From NCBI GenBank assembly GCA_015259305.1, contig JABZGO010000138.1:1-5348 (forward strand): a stretch of DNA of 5,348 nt. Direction: 5' to 3'. Origin of the DNA: Alloprevotella tannerae (GTDB lineage Bacteria; Bacteroidota; Bacteroidia; Bacteroidales; Bacteroidaceae). Of the stretch, positions 1-5,348 are shown piece by piece. Each line of letters begins with the position of its first letter. The first letter of the stretch is position 1. Made by a program: the position numbers and the translations under genes. Below the pieces are notes generated by a model that was not told where the DNA came from, ran no database searches, and was given only the letters and a program-made list of their open reading frames with translations.

Positions 1-266
1 GTCATAACGCGAATAAGTAGGCTGACAATGCCTTTTACGATGAGAGCATCGCTCTCTGCGCGAAACTGTAAGCGGCCGTCGTGCTCGTCGCATACGAGCC
101 AGACGCGGCTTTGGCAACCATCGATGAGGTTGCTCTCGGTTTTGTCGGCGGCAGGCAGGGCTTCCTCGCCCTCACCCATATCGATGAGGAGCTGATAGCG
201 GTCCATCCAGTCGTCAAGCAGAGAGAACTCTTCGATGATTTCGTCTTGTATTTCGTTGATCGTCAT
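1..266 (-). CDS. sufE: SufE family Fe-S cluster assembly sulfur acceptor (partial, C-terminus off the left edge)
   Basis: Cytosolic SufE proteins accept persulfide sulfur from a cysteine desulfurase (SufS) on a conserved cysteine and pass it to the SufBCD scaffold for Fe-S cluster assembly. The visible part is the first 88 codons of a family usually about 140 residues long. It carries the diagnostic active-site loop NLIDGCQSRVW (residues 46-56) with the acceptor cysteine at position 51, the same number as in E. coli SufE. It also carries the following ESDALIVKGIVSLLIRV segment (71-87), which matches the family's SDA-x-I-x-x-G helix. The ATG at 264-266 gives the expected N-terminal length. It lies 59 nt after the glutaminyl cyclase stop, on the same strand, so it may be last in a three-gene unit. 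A Bacteroidetes-like -7 box upstream may give it its own promoter. Nothing can be said about the missing C-terminus. The family call rests on the loop and is firm. Confidence 0.93.
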   Translation of the reverse strand, partial: MTINEIQDEIIEEFSLLDDWMDRYQLLIDMGEGEEALPAADKTESNLIDGCQSRVWLVCDEHDGRLQFRAESDALIVKGIVSLLIRVM

Positions 267-320
267 TGTGTGTATTTTTTGTCGGGAGATGCTGCGTGAG
301 ATTTGCGCTTTTGCGGGCTG

Positions 321-328
321 CAAATTTA
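321..328 (-). promoter_or_regulatory. Possible -7 promoter box for sufE
   Basis: Read on the minus strand this is TAAATTTG, which fits the Bacteroidetes -7 consensus TAnnTTTG. It overlaps the TAA stop of the glutaminyl cyclase gene and lies 55 nt upstream of the sufE ATG. I see no convincing TTG/TTTG -33 element 19-21 nt further upstream, so a chance match inside the gene end is quite possible. If real, sufE would be expressed partly independently of the upstream genes. Confidence 0.25.
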
Positions 329-1315
329 CTTCGCGCGGTTGTTTTCTTCGTGTAGGAATTGAATAAGCGTCTGCCCTACGCCGCGTAATACATCGACGGA
401 AATGTTTTCCGGTGTGTCGCGCGTCGTATGCCAGGTTTCGCTGAATCCTGTACCGGTATTGGGGATGATATCAATGGTCGGAATGCCTGCGATTTGGTTC
501 ATCGGGATGTGATCGTCTTCTACCATTGTGCCATCGTCTTGCACAAAAAGATTGTCGGCACCAACTGACGCTGCGGCAGCCCACACGCGGGCTACGACAT
601 CTTGCGCGTATTTCATCGAAAAATACTCGAAGGGGAAGCGAGCGTCACTTCCGCCAACCATATCCAAGAGTATGCCGCAGCGAGGCTTGTAGCCCTTGGG
701 CAGATTTGAGGCCCAATAGCGCGAACCTAAGCACCAGTCGCTCTGGTCGGGACTCTGTTTGCCCCAGTAGGGTGCACCGTAATCTTCTATATCGAAGCAG
801 ACAAAATCTATCCCATACGAGGGGTTGATTTCCTTGATTTGGCGGGCAATTTCCAATAAGACGGCTACTCCGCTCGCGCCGTCGTTGGCGGCCATCACGG
901 GTTCGCGGTGCTTGCTGCTATCGGGGTCGGCGTCGGCCCAGGGGCGGCTGTCCCAATGTGAACAAAGGACGATGCGGTTCTTGAGTTCGGGGCGGTAGGA
1001 GGCGATGATGTTGTTGCACTTCAATTGCTTGCCATCCCAGCCCTTGAGGGTGGTTTTCTGCTCTTGTACTTGCAGGCCGTAGCGCTTAAACTGCGCGACG
1101 ATATAGGCGGCGCAGCGGTCGTGGGCCGGACTGTTGGGGACGCGGGCGCCGAAATCGCACTGGGCTTTTACGAAGGCGAAGGCTGAATCGGCGTTGAATT
1201 GCACGGCCGAGAGGTCGGCGGCGGGCGCAGGCCGGTCGGCGCTCTTGCCGGACTTGCAGGCGCTGAACAGAAGTGCGGCGAAGAGGGTGGTGAGGAGGGT
1301 TGCTGTATGTTTCAT
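326..1315 (-). CDS. Type II (M28-fold) glutaminyl-peptide cyclotransferase, lipoprotein
   Basis: Predicted glutaminyl cyclase, 329 residues: it turns N-terminal glutamine of exported proteins into pyroglutamate. Residues 1-20 form a lipoprotein signal peptide (positive start, hydrophobic core, FSAC with Cys20 as lipidation site), which places the enzyme in the periplasm or on a membrane face. By comparison with human QC the single-zinc site can be read as Asp145 (AANDGASG), Asp178 (in FDIEDYG) and His296 (TWH), with Glu177 as general acid/base. The SHWDSR motif (119-124), LLDMVGG (216-222) and the EDDHIP loop (266-271) with Asp267/268 and His269 also match the QC pattern, as does Trp295 before the zinc histidine. 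In Bacteroidetes, where many signal-peptidase I substrates expose N-terminal Gln, such enzymes act on a large part of the secretome and have been studied in Porphyromonas gingivalis. It starts 61 nt after the peptidase fusion and ends 59 nt before sufE. An ordinary M28 aminopeptidase is the alternative, less likely given the single-zinc ED/WH pattern. Confidence 0.88.
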   Translation of the reverse strand: MKHTATLLTTLFAALLFSACKSGKSADRPAPAADLSAVQFNADSAFAFVKAQCDFGARVPNSPAHDRCAAYIVAQFKRYGLQVQEQKTTLKGWDGKQLKCNNIIASYRPELKNRIVLCSHWDSRPWADADPDSSKHREPVMAANDGASGVAVLLEIARQIKEINPSYGIDFVCFDIEDYGAPYWGKQSPDQSDWCLGSRYWASNLPKGYKPRCGILLDMVGGSDARFPFEYFSMKYAQDVVARVWAAAASVGADNLFVQDDGTMVEDDHIPMNQIAGIPTIDIIPNTGTGFSETWHTTRDTPENISVDVLRGVGQTLIQFLHEENNRAK

Positions 1316-1376
1316 TCGGAATGTTTTTGTTGGATTGCGGGCTTGAAAGCAGACCGTATGGGGTTGGGGGAGTGGA

Positions 1377-3140
1377 TTATAATTTGATTTCGCCTTGAAA
1401 GCGGGCCTGACTCATAATATGTATGAAGTTGCCACCCCAGATTTTGCGCAACTGAGACTGGTTTAGGCCGGCGGCCATCAGGCGTCGGGTGAGGTTGATC
1501 ATTTCTGCGGCTGAAGCCAATCCGGGTACGCCGCCGTCGCCGTCAAAATCGCTGCCGATGCCTACGTGATCGATGCCGGCAACGTCTATCGCGTGCAGGA
1601 TGTGGGCCACGACGTCATCGATGGTGGCTTTGCCGTCTTCGCGCAGGAATCCTTTGTAGAATGTGATCTGAATAACGCCACCTTTGTCGGCCAAAGCTTG
1701 GAGTTGGGCGTCGGTAAGGTTGCGCGGGTGGTCGCATAATGCGCGGCAGCAACTGTGGGTGCAGACCACGGGGACGCTACTGCAATTGAGGACGTCGTAA
1801 AAGGTTTTCTCGCCGGCGTGGGAGAGGTCGATCAGCATCCCGACGCGGTTCATTTCGCGCACGACTTCCCGGCCAAAGTCGCTCAAACCATTGTGCTCGT
1901 TCTTGGAGCGCACGGCAGAATCGCAAATATCGTTGTCGCCGTTGTGGCAGAGCGTCATATAGATCACGCCTTCTCGACGGAAGAGTTCTATATTTGCAAG
2001 GTCGTGCCCAATGGCATAGCCGTTTTCAATGCCCAGAAGGACGGCGCGCTTGTCATGGTTTTTCGCCCTAAAAATATCGTTGGGGCTGATGGCCAAAACG
2101 GCGTTCTTGGTCTCGTTGACCATCGCCTTGATCGCTCCAAGCAAATGATAGGCTTTGGCGCCGGCGTTGCGATGCCCCGTTTCGCTGCGCTCGCCTTGCG
2201 GAAGATAGGCCGCCATAACCACTGCATCGATGTGGCCCTCCGTTAATTTGTGCATATCGACCAAGATTTTAGGGTCGCGCTGTACGAAACGGACGCCTTG
2301 ATCAAAGAACATGGGCGTATCGGTGTGGGAATCGAGCGTCACGATCTGGCGATGCGTGGCTACGGCGCGGCGATACGATTCTGCTTCTTCCACAAACCAG
2401 CGGAAGAGGGGGAGCTGGCTCTTGTCGCCTTCTTGCAAAAAGCATTCGGGGTGCCATTGTACGCCGACGATGCTTTTCTTTTCGTTACTCTCGATGGCTT
2501 CTATGACGCCGTCGGCCGCATAAGCTGTCGTGCGGAAGCGATTTCCGGGATCGGCCACTGCTTGATGGTGCACGGAGTTGACCGCAAAGCGTTCGCCGAG
2601 CAGACGAGCGACGATGGAGTCCGGTTCAGCCGTCACATAGTGCGATGGTACGCCGCGCGGCATTTCTTGGTCGTGTTTGAGGAGCGGCGTAGGTTCGGGC
2701 ATAGCTGTGCGCAAATCTTGGTGCACTGTTCCGCCGAGCGCTATGGCTAACGACTGAATGCCTCGGCAAATACCCAGCATCGGGATCTGCCGATCATAGG
2801 CGAGCTGAATCAAAAGTAATTCGCTGCGGTCTCGTTTCGGATTAATTTCGCCCAAGGCCGGCAGCGGGTCTTCCCCGAAATAGAGCGGGTTGATATCAGC
2901 TCCGCCTGAGAGCATCAAGCCGTCGATGCGGTCGAGCATAGAAAGCAGCAGCAGAAGGTTGTCCGACGGCGGAATAACCAAAGGTATGCCTCCCGCCGCT
3001 TCGATGCTTGCGTAATAGCCTTCGGCGAGTTGGCAGCCATATTTGCCAAAATTGCCCGTAATACCTATAATGGGTCGAGCGGAGTGGTTTGGAAAATGGT
3101 TTGTGACCGACAAATAATCAGCTTTAATATCGAAATTCAT
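1377..3140 (-). CDS. Fusion of C26 gamma-glutamyl hydrolase-like domain and M19 membrane-dipeptidase-like domain
   Basis: A 587-residue two-domain hydrolase. Residues about 21-255 are a class I glutamine-amidotransferase-like C26 domain of the PuuD (gamma-glutamyl-GABA hydrolase) type: nucleophile elbow MLGICRG with Cys125, and VQWHPE with His230 and Glu232 completing the triad. Residues about 265-575 are an M19 dipeptidase with all expected metal-site residues by comparison with human DPEP1: His272-x-Asp274 (DSHTDTP), bridging Glu372 (GIENG), His399 (LCHN), His441 (DLSHA), His462 (THS) and Asp531 (GSDFDG). Both active sites therefore look intact. PuuD-type enzymes cleave gamma-glutamyl amide bonds and M19 enzymes cleave dipeptides such as Cys-Gly, so the fusion could split gamma-glutamyl peptides stepwise; this is inference. 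No signal peptide is visible, so a cytosolic location is expected. I chose the ATG at 3138-3140, preceded by GAGGA only 2 nt away. The frame stays open upstream to a TTG at 3309-3311, but those 57 residues match neither family. Substrates are unknown. Confidence 0.9.
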   Translation of the reverse strand: MNFDIKADYLSVTNHFPNHSARPIIGITGNFGKYGCQLAEGYYASIEAAGGIPLVIPPSDNLLLLLSMLDRIDGLMLSGGADINPLYFGEDPLPALGEINPKRDRSELLLIQLAYDRQIPMLGICRGIQSLAIALGGTVHQDLRTAMPEPTPLLKHDQEMPRGVPSHYVTAEPDSIVARLLGERFAVNSVHHQAVADPGNRFRTTAYAADGVIEAIESNEKKSIVGVQWHPECFLQEGDKSQLPLFRWFVEEAESYRRAVATHRQIVTLDSHTDTPMFFDQGVRFVQRDPKILVDMHKLTEGHIDAVVMAAYLPQGERSETGHRNAGAKAYHLLGAIKAMVNETKNAVLAISPNDIFRAKNHDKRAVLLGIENGYAIGHDLANIELFRREGVIYMTLCHNGDNDICDSAVRSKNEHNGLSDFGREVVREMNRVGMLIDLSHAGEKTFYDVLNCSSVPVVCTHSCCRALCDHPRNLTDAQLQALADKGGVIQITFYKGFLREDGKATIDDVVAHILHAIDVAGIDHVGIGSDFDGDGGVPGLASAAEMINLTRRLMAAGLNQSQLRKIWGGNFIHIMSQARFQGEIKL

Positions 3141-3310
3141 AGTCCTCAATATATAATGGTGTGAGCCGTCCTTGTCGCGCGTCAAATCAATAGGTGCGAG
3201 GCAGGTCCGTGCTTCGGATCGCAGCTTGAAGTGCTGAAGTTTCTCTCCGTTCAGCCGGGAGGGCGGCCATAGCGGCGCGTTTTGGGTTCGCTCTGTCGTG
3301 GCTGCAAACA

Positions 3311-3346
3311 ATCATCGTCGAGAGCCTTTCGGCCTTCGACGATGAT
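3311..3346 (-). terminator. Hairpin after the lrp-DUF4491 unit, probable terminator
   Basis: The outer arms are an 11-bp perfect inverted repeat (ATCATCGTCGA / TCGACGATGAT), followed inward by a two-base mismatch, three further pairs (GCC/GGC) and a four-base loop. It begins 5 nt downstream of the DUF4491 stop codon and separates that gene from the next one. On the minus strand the stem is followed by TGTTTGC, a weak U-tract, so termination may be incomplete or it may work as an mRNA 3'-end stabiliser. The position exactly between two transcription units supports the terminator call. Confidence 0.6.
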
Positions 3347-3351
3347 ATAAT

Positions 3352-3648
3352 TTAGCTTTTACGGTTTTTTCTCTTTGGGTTCTCAGGAAACCATCCTTTC
3401 TTCACACGTTCTTTTTGCTCAAATAATTCTAAGATGGTCCATAAGTTTGTTACGCCCAGAATAGCGCAGAGGCAAGACCAAAAAAGTGAGGCAATAAAGA
3501 GCGAAGCGCAAAGGAAGCCCAGCCCCATCACAAGGAAGATCCACCAGACGCGTGTGCCGAAATAATATTCAGACTTGATGACGATCGGGTGAAACGCACC
3601 AATGATAAGAAACGTGCAAAGCCCGAGAAGAACGCCTTCGTATTGCAT
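3352..3648 (-). CDS. DUF4491-type small inner-membrane protein
   Basis: A 98-residue protein with three predicted membrane helices (about residues 4-24, 35-53 and 54-74) and a basic cytoplasmic tail (RVKKGWFPENPKRKNRKS). The sequence HPIVIKSEYYFGTRVWW (20-36), between helices one and two, and LFEQKERVKKGWFP (75-88) resemble the conserved stretches of the DUF4491 family of Bacteroidetes as I recall it; no function is established for that family. The length is normal. Its ATG overlaps the stop codon of the Lrp/AsnC regulator by one base (TAATG), so translation is probably coupled and the two are co-transcribed. That suggests a membrane function tied to the regulator, perhaps sensing or transport, but this is only inference from gene order. 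A hairpin follows directly after the stop. It is certainly a plausible gene; the family name is from memory. Confidence 0.82.
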   Translation of the reverse strand: MQYEGVLLGLCTFLIIGAFHPIVIKSEYYFGTRVWWIFLVMGLGFLCASLFIASLFWSCLCAILGVTNLWTILELFEQKERVKKGWFPENPKRKNRKS

Positions 3649-4169
3649 TAATCAATCGGGTCCTTCGGGCGTCGTCCCGGCTTGCGTTGCCGCGGCGGGA
3701 GCTCAAAGTCGGCGCCCGGTATGGGGAAATTGCGAGAGACGGTCTGCTCCAGAGAGATCAAAGTCTCCGTTGCCGTCACACCTTCTATGCTTTGGATCTT
3801 ACCATTGAGCAATTGCATAAGATCTTCGTTGTCGTGGCAATAAAGTTTGACAAGCATCATATAATTGCCCGTCGTATAATGACACTCTACAATTTCAGGT
3901 ATTTTCTCCAATTGTTCAGCTACTTCGCGATACATCGAACCACGAGCGAGCGATATTCCTACATACGTACACGTGCTAAAGCCTACGCTTTTCGGGTTCA
4001 CCGTAAAGCCGGAACCTGTGATAACGCCATTCTCCACGAGGCGCTGTACGCGCTGATGAATAGCTGCACGTGAAACACCACATACGGCTGCCACGTCCTT
4101 AAACGGTACGCGAGCGTTGCCGGAGATGATGCTCAGAATCTTCAAATCTAATTTATCAACTTTTTCCAT
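3648..4169 (-). CDS. Lrp/AsnC family transcriptional regulator
   Basis: A 173-residue DNA-binding regulator. Residues about 5-62 form the N-terminal helix-turn-helix: LDLKILSIISGNAR, then KDVAAVCGVSRAAIHQRVQRLVENGVITG, whose second half is the recognition helix and wing typical of Lrp/AsnC. Residues about 66-145 form the RAM ligand-binding and oligomerisation domain, including GNYMMLVKLY (101-110) and IEGVTATETLISL (128-140). Lrp-type proteins assemble into dimers or octamers and respond to amino acids; the effector here cannot be read off. After the RAM domain there is an extra proline-rich basic tail (about 145-173) ending in RQRKPGRRPKD, longer than the usual roughly 150-residue family length and faintly AT-hook-like. 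The ATG at 4167-4169 is supported by the domain start and by a -7 box about 30 nt upstream. It overlaps the DUF4491 start by one base. Autoregulation is common in this family but no operator could be identified. Confidence 0.92.
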   Translation of the reverse strand: MEKVDKLDLKILSIISGNARVPFKDVAAVCGVSRAAIHQRVQRLVENGVITGSGFTVNPKSVGFSTCTYVGISLARGSMYREVAEQLEKIPEIVECHYTTGNYMMLVKLYCHDNEDLMQLLNGKIQSIEGVTATETLISLEQTVSRNFPIPGADFELPPRQRKPGRRPKDPID

Positions 4170-4198
4170 TTATCTTTTGTTAAATGCTTAAGCAGTTG

Positions 4199-4206
4199 CA
4201 AAGATA
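4199..4206 (-). promoter_or_regulatory. -7 promoter box of the lrp-DUF4491 unit
   Basis: On the minus strand this reads TATCTTTG, an exact fit to the Bacteroidetes -7 consensus TAnnTTTG, followed by CAACTGC. It lies 29 nt upstream of the regulator ATG, leaving a leader of roughly 20-25 nt that is A-rich and lacks a Shine-Dalgarno sequence, as is usual in Bacteroidetes. The -33 region around 4225-4230 (GGTTA on the minus strand) is only a poor match to TTTG. Position and box make this the best-supported promoter in the window. Confidence 0.6.
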
Positions 4207-4466
4207 ATCAAAAAAGAAATAACCTTACTTTTCTCCATCTTTTTTCTACAAAATAAGGGGTAAAATGGGCTTTTTTTTGTCTTTGAAGTCTACTTTTTTT
4301 CGTTACAAGACTCAAAAACGACGTTTCTTACTTGTTGTGTCTTATCTTGCATTTATTTACGTAGGATGCTCCTTTGTGCCCGGTTTTCGGCTTGTTGCTT
4401 CTTTCTTTTTAGGCGATGCTACCGGCGGGCGTGGCCTTGCGACGCGTCCGGCCGATGATCTATATA

Positions 4467-4498
4467 TTATATAATGTGTAGGTTATATAATGTGTAGG
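4467..4498. repeat. Perfect 16-bp tandem duplication
   Basis: The unit TTATATAATGTGTAGG occurs twice back to back without any mismatch (4467-4482 and 4483-4498). The AT-rich core TTATATAA is itself palindromic, so each copy could act as a protein-binding half or simply be a recent replication-slippage product. No gene start lies close by on either strand. Confidence 0.9.
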
Positions 4499-4652
4499 GC
4501 GATGCATATCGGCGTAGGCATGGTTTTCAGCGGGCGGTAGCGGTCAAGGATTCCGGTGCGTGCTGCGAGGCGAAACGTAGCCTTTTCTTGGCTGTCGCCT
4601 TACTTTTGAGGGGCAACCGACGGGCTTTCTGAGCGGCGCTGTGCTGACGGCC

Positions 4653-4678
4653 GACTTTTTGCTCGCGACGAAAAAGTC
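4653..4678. repeat. Inverted repeat with 8-bp arms
   Basis: GACTTTTT (4653-4660) and AAAAAGTC (4671-4678) are perfect reverse complements around a 10-base loop. The right arm lies inside the first 21-bp repeat unit. The arms are AT-rich, so the hairpin would be weak; it may be a by-product of the repeat sequence. Confidence 0.6.
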
Positions 4679-4723
4679 TGCGCTCGTGATAAAAAAGCTT
4701 GTGCTCGTGAGCGCAAGCGTCTT
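4661..4723. repeat. Three degenerate 21-bp tandem repeat units
   Basis: GCTCGCGA, GCTCGTGA and GCTCGTGA start at 4661, 4682 and 4703, exactly 21 bp apart. The first two units continue with a run of A (AAAAAGTC, AAAAAAGC) and the third with GCGCAAGCG. A 21-bp period keeps the reading frame; on the plus strand the units read as heptads of the type ATKKSAL-VIKKLVL, on the minus strand as Ser/Thr/Phe-rich heptads. Flanking sequence on both sides shows only faint traces of further units, which suggests an old, decaying tandem array. Confidence 0.7.
4691..4718 (-). terminator. Hairpin followed by a T-run, possible terminator on the minus strand
   Basis: GCTTGTGCT (4697-4705) pairs with AGCGCAAGC (4710-4718) around a four-base loop. 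On the plus strand one pair is a G-U wobble; on the minus strand that pair becomes a C-A mismatch, splitting the stem into five plus three pairs. Reading on the minus strand, the hairpin is followed at once by six T (4696 down to 4691), the form of an intrinsic terminator. It overlaps the 21-bp repeats, so it could also be accidental. Confidence 0.4.
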
Positions 4724-4959
4724 GTTCCGATTTTCGTGTGAGCCAATCGGGTTACGGCTGCACTGTAACGAAGATTTGACGATCAGCAGGGGCGTTTTTG
4801 TGGGCGCGCGGGGCGGTTTGATGGGCGTAACTGTCCGTTTTGGCAAAAAATGGGCGAGGCGGCGAGGTGTTAAACTTGCATAGTGTAACCATTTGTAAAC
4901 TAAAATATGGTCATGATGGGTTGGCCGGGGTGGATTGTCGAATTTCCTACTTGTAATCT

Positions 4960-4991
4960 CTAAGATAGCAAAACGGGGGTCTAAAATCAAA
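4960..4991 (-). promoter_or_regulatory. Candidate Bacteroidetes promoter reading leftwards
   Basis: On the minus strand TTTG (4988-4991) is followed after 20 nt by TATCTTAG (4960-4967). The Bacteroidetes consensus is TTTG/TTG, 19-21 nt, TAnnTTTG, so the spacing fits and the -7 box has one mismatch. Transcription would start near 4953 and run towards the hairpin with T-run at 4691-4718. No translatable gene is evident directly downstream. Confidence 0.35.
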
Positions 4992-5154
4992 AAAAAGATA
5001 AAACACAGCGGCTCTCTCAATTCTGCTCTCGTTGGTGCTTCGCTGCTTGCTTGTGGCGATAAAATGGCGGGCTGTTTGTCGGTAAACGCGCCGTAGACAT
5101 CAAAAAAAATGACATCAAGTCGGTCCAAACAGCCGATTTTCGATTTCTTCATTG

Positions 5155-5162
5155 TACTTTTG
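5155..5162 (+). promoter_or_regulatory. Candidate -7 box reading towards the right edge
   Basis: TACTTTTG fits TAnnTTTG exactly and is followed by CAAAAAAA, a common context for Bacteroidetes start sites. No good TTTG lies at the -33 distance. It would drive a rightward gene or leader whose start is beyond, or unclear within, the last 180 bases of the window. Confidence 0.35.
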
Positions 5163-5348
5163 CAAAAAAATAGGGTGCCGATGGCAATAAAAGGCCCTGT
5201 TTTGCTGTTTTTCATGCAGACCCCCGCGCAGGTTTTACGACATAATCATCGCAACTCTCGCTGCTTTGCCTGCGCCGGAGCCCTTTTTCGTCTACCCGCC
5301 TCTCGCTGCCGGTTACGATCCTGAAACCGCTCAGGCGCCCGCCTACAC

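Larger units (their letters stand above)
4211..5348. other. Gene-free region of about 1.1 kb with repeats and possible small transcripts
   Basis: No open frame here shows a recognisable domain, a clear ribosome-binding site and a normal composition together. The longest is a 223-codon minus frame (4544-5215). Its product is rich in Ser, Thr, Pro, Arg and His, shows no domain, and runs across the repeats and a promoter candidate, so I do not call it a gene, although such a length is somewhat surprising for non-coding DNA. A 69-codon plus frame (4265-4474) and an 80-codon plus frame (4641-4883) are also unconvincing. From about 5189 a plus frame stays open to the right edge (it includes PEPFFVYPPLAAGYDPETAQ) but has no ATG, so a gene beginning there cannot be confirmed. 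What the stretch does hold is listed separately: a 16-bp duplication, 21-bp repeats, two hairpins and two promoter candidates. Confidence 0.6.

Noticed and set aside
526..828. Plus-strand open frame of 100 codons
   Set aside because: Antisense to the glutaminyl cyclase catalytic region, no domain and no start signal.
1755..2750. Two long plus-strand open frames (163 and 166 codons)
   Set aside because: They lie wholly antisense to the C26-M19 gene, whose motifs are clear in the minus frame; they are codon-bias shadows.
3141..3311. In-frame upstream extension of the C26-M19 gene to a TTG start (57 extra residues)
   Set aside because: The extra residues match neither domain, the TTG falls in the terminator hairpin, and an ATG at 3138-3140 sits just before the expected start of the C26 domain.
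3687..4073. Plus-strand open frame of 128 codons
   Set aside because: Antisense to the Lrp/AsnC regulator whose helix-turn-helix and RAM domains are clear.
4265..4474. Plus-strand 69-codon frame with a hydrophobic stretch and AAGGGG 8 nt before its ATG
   Set aside because: The ribosome-binding-like sequence is suggestive, but there is no matching promoter box, the frame ends in the tandem duplication, and the product looks like translated T-rich intergenic DNA.
4601..4608. Plus-strand TACTTTTG resembling a -7 box
   Set aside because: No -33 element at the right distance and no plausible gene start downstream; a chance match is likely in this T-rich context.
4640..4723. CRISPR-like array
   Set aside because: The units are contiguous 21-bp degenerate tandem repeats without unique spacers, and no cas gene is present.
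5216..5348. Start of a gene entering or leaving at the right edge
   Set aside because: Open frames exist on both strands, but none has an ATG with supporting signals or a recognisable motif in the visible part.

Overview
The window looks like a chromosomal segment of a Bacteroidales bacterium, most likely from the Porphyromonas neighbourhood. Three things point that way: a lipoprotein-type, animal-like (type II) glutaminyl cyclase, a DUF4491-type membrane protein, and promoter boxes of the Bacteroidetes form TAnnTTTG instead of E. coli -10 boxes. Genus and species cannot be fixed from the sequence alone. All five convincing genes lie on the minus strand, so transcription reads from right to left.

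Left part (1-3140): three minus-strand genes in transcription order. First is a 587-residue protein fusing a class I glutamine-amidotransferase-like peptidase (C26, PuuD type) to a membrane-dipeptidase-type metallopeptidase (M19). Next is a lipoprotein glutaminyl cyclase of the M28 fold. Last is SufE, the Fe-S cluster sulfur acceptor, cut by the left edge. The gaps are 61 and 59 nt without a clear terminator, so co-transcription is plausible, although a Bacteroidetes-like -7 box sits at the end of the cyclase gene before sufE.

Middle (3141-4210): an Lrp/AsnC-family regulator and a small three-helix DUF4491 protein overlap by one base (TAATG) and form a compact two-gene unit. A good -7 box lies about 30 nt before the regulator, and a long hairpin directly after the DUF4491 stop probably ends the unit and insulates it from the peptidase fusion.

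Right part (4211-5348): over 1.1 kb without a convincing gene. It holds a perfect 16-bp tandem duplication, three 21-bp-periodic repeats interleaved with two inverted repeats, a hairpin followed by a T-run on the minus strand, a minus-strand promoter candidate about 240 nt upstream of that hairpin, and a plus-strand -7 box near the right edge. Together these leave room for an unannotated small RNA, or for a decayed repeat-bearing locus.

The chemistry of the left cluster is loosely linked (gamma-glutamyl/dipeptide hydrolysis, pyroglutamate formation, cysteine sulfur handling), but a shared pathway is only an inference. I see no CRISPR array, tRNA, rRNA, transposase or phage gene. The most unusual items are the C26-M19 fusion and the structured gene-free region.
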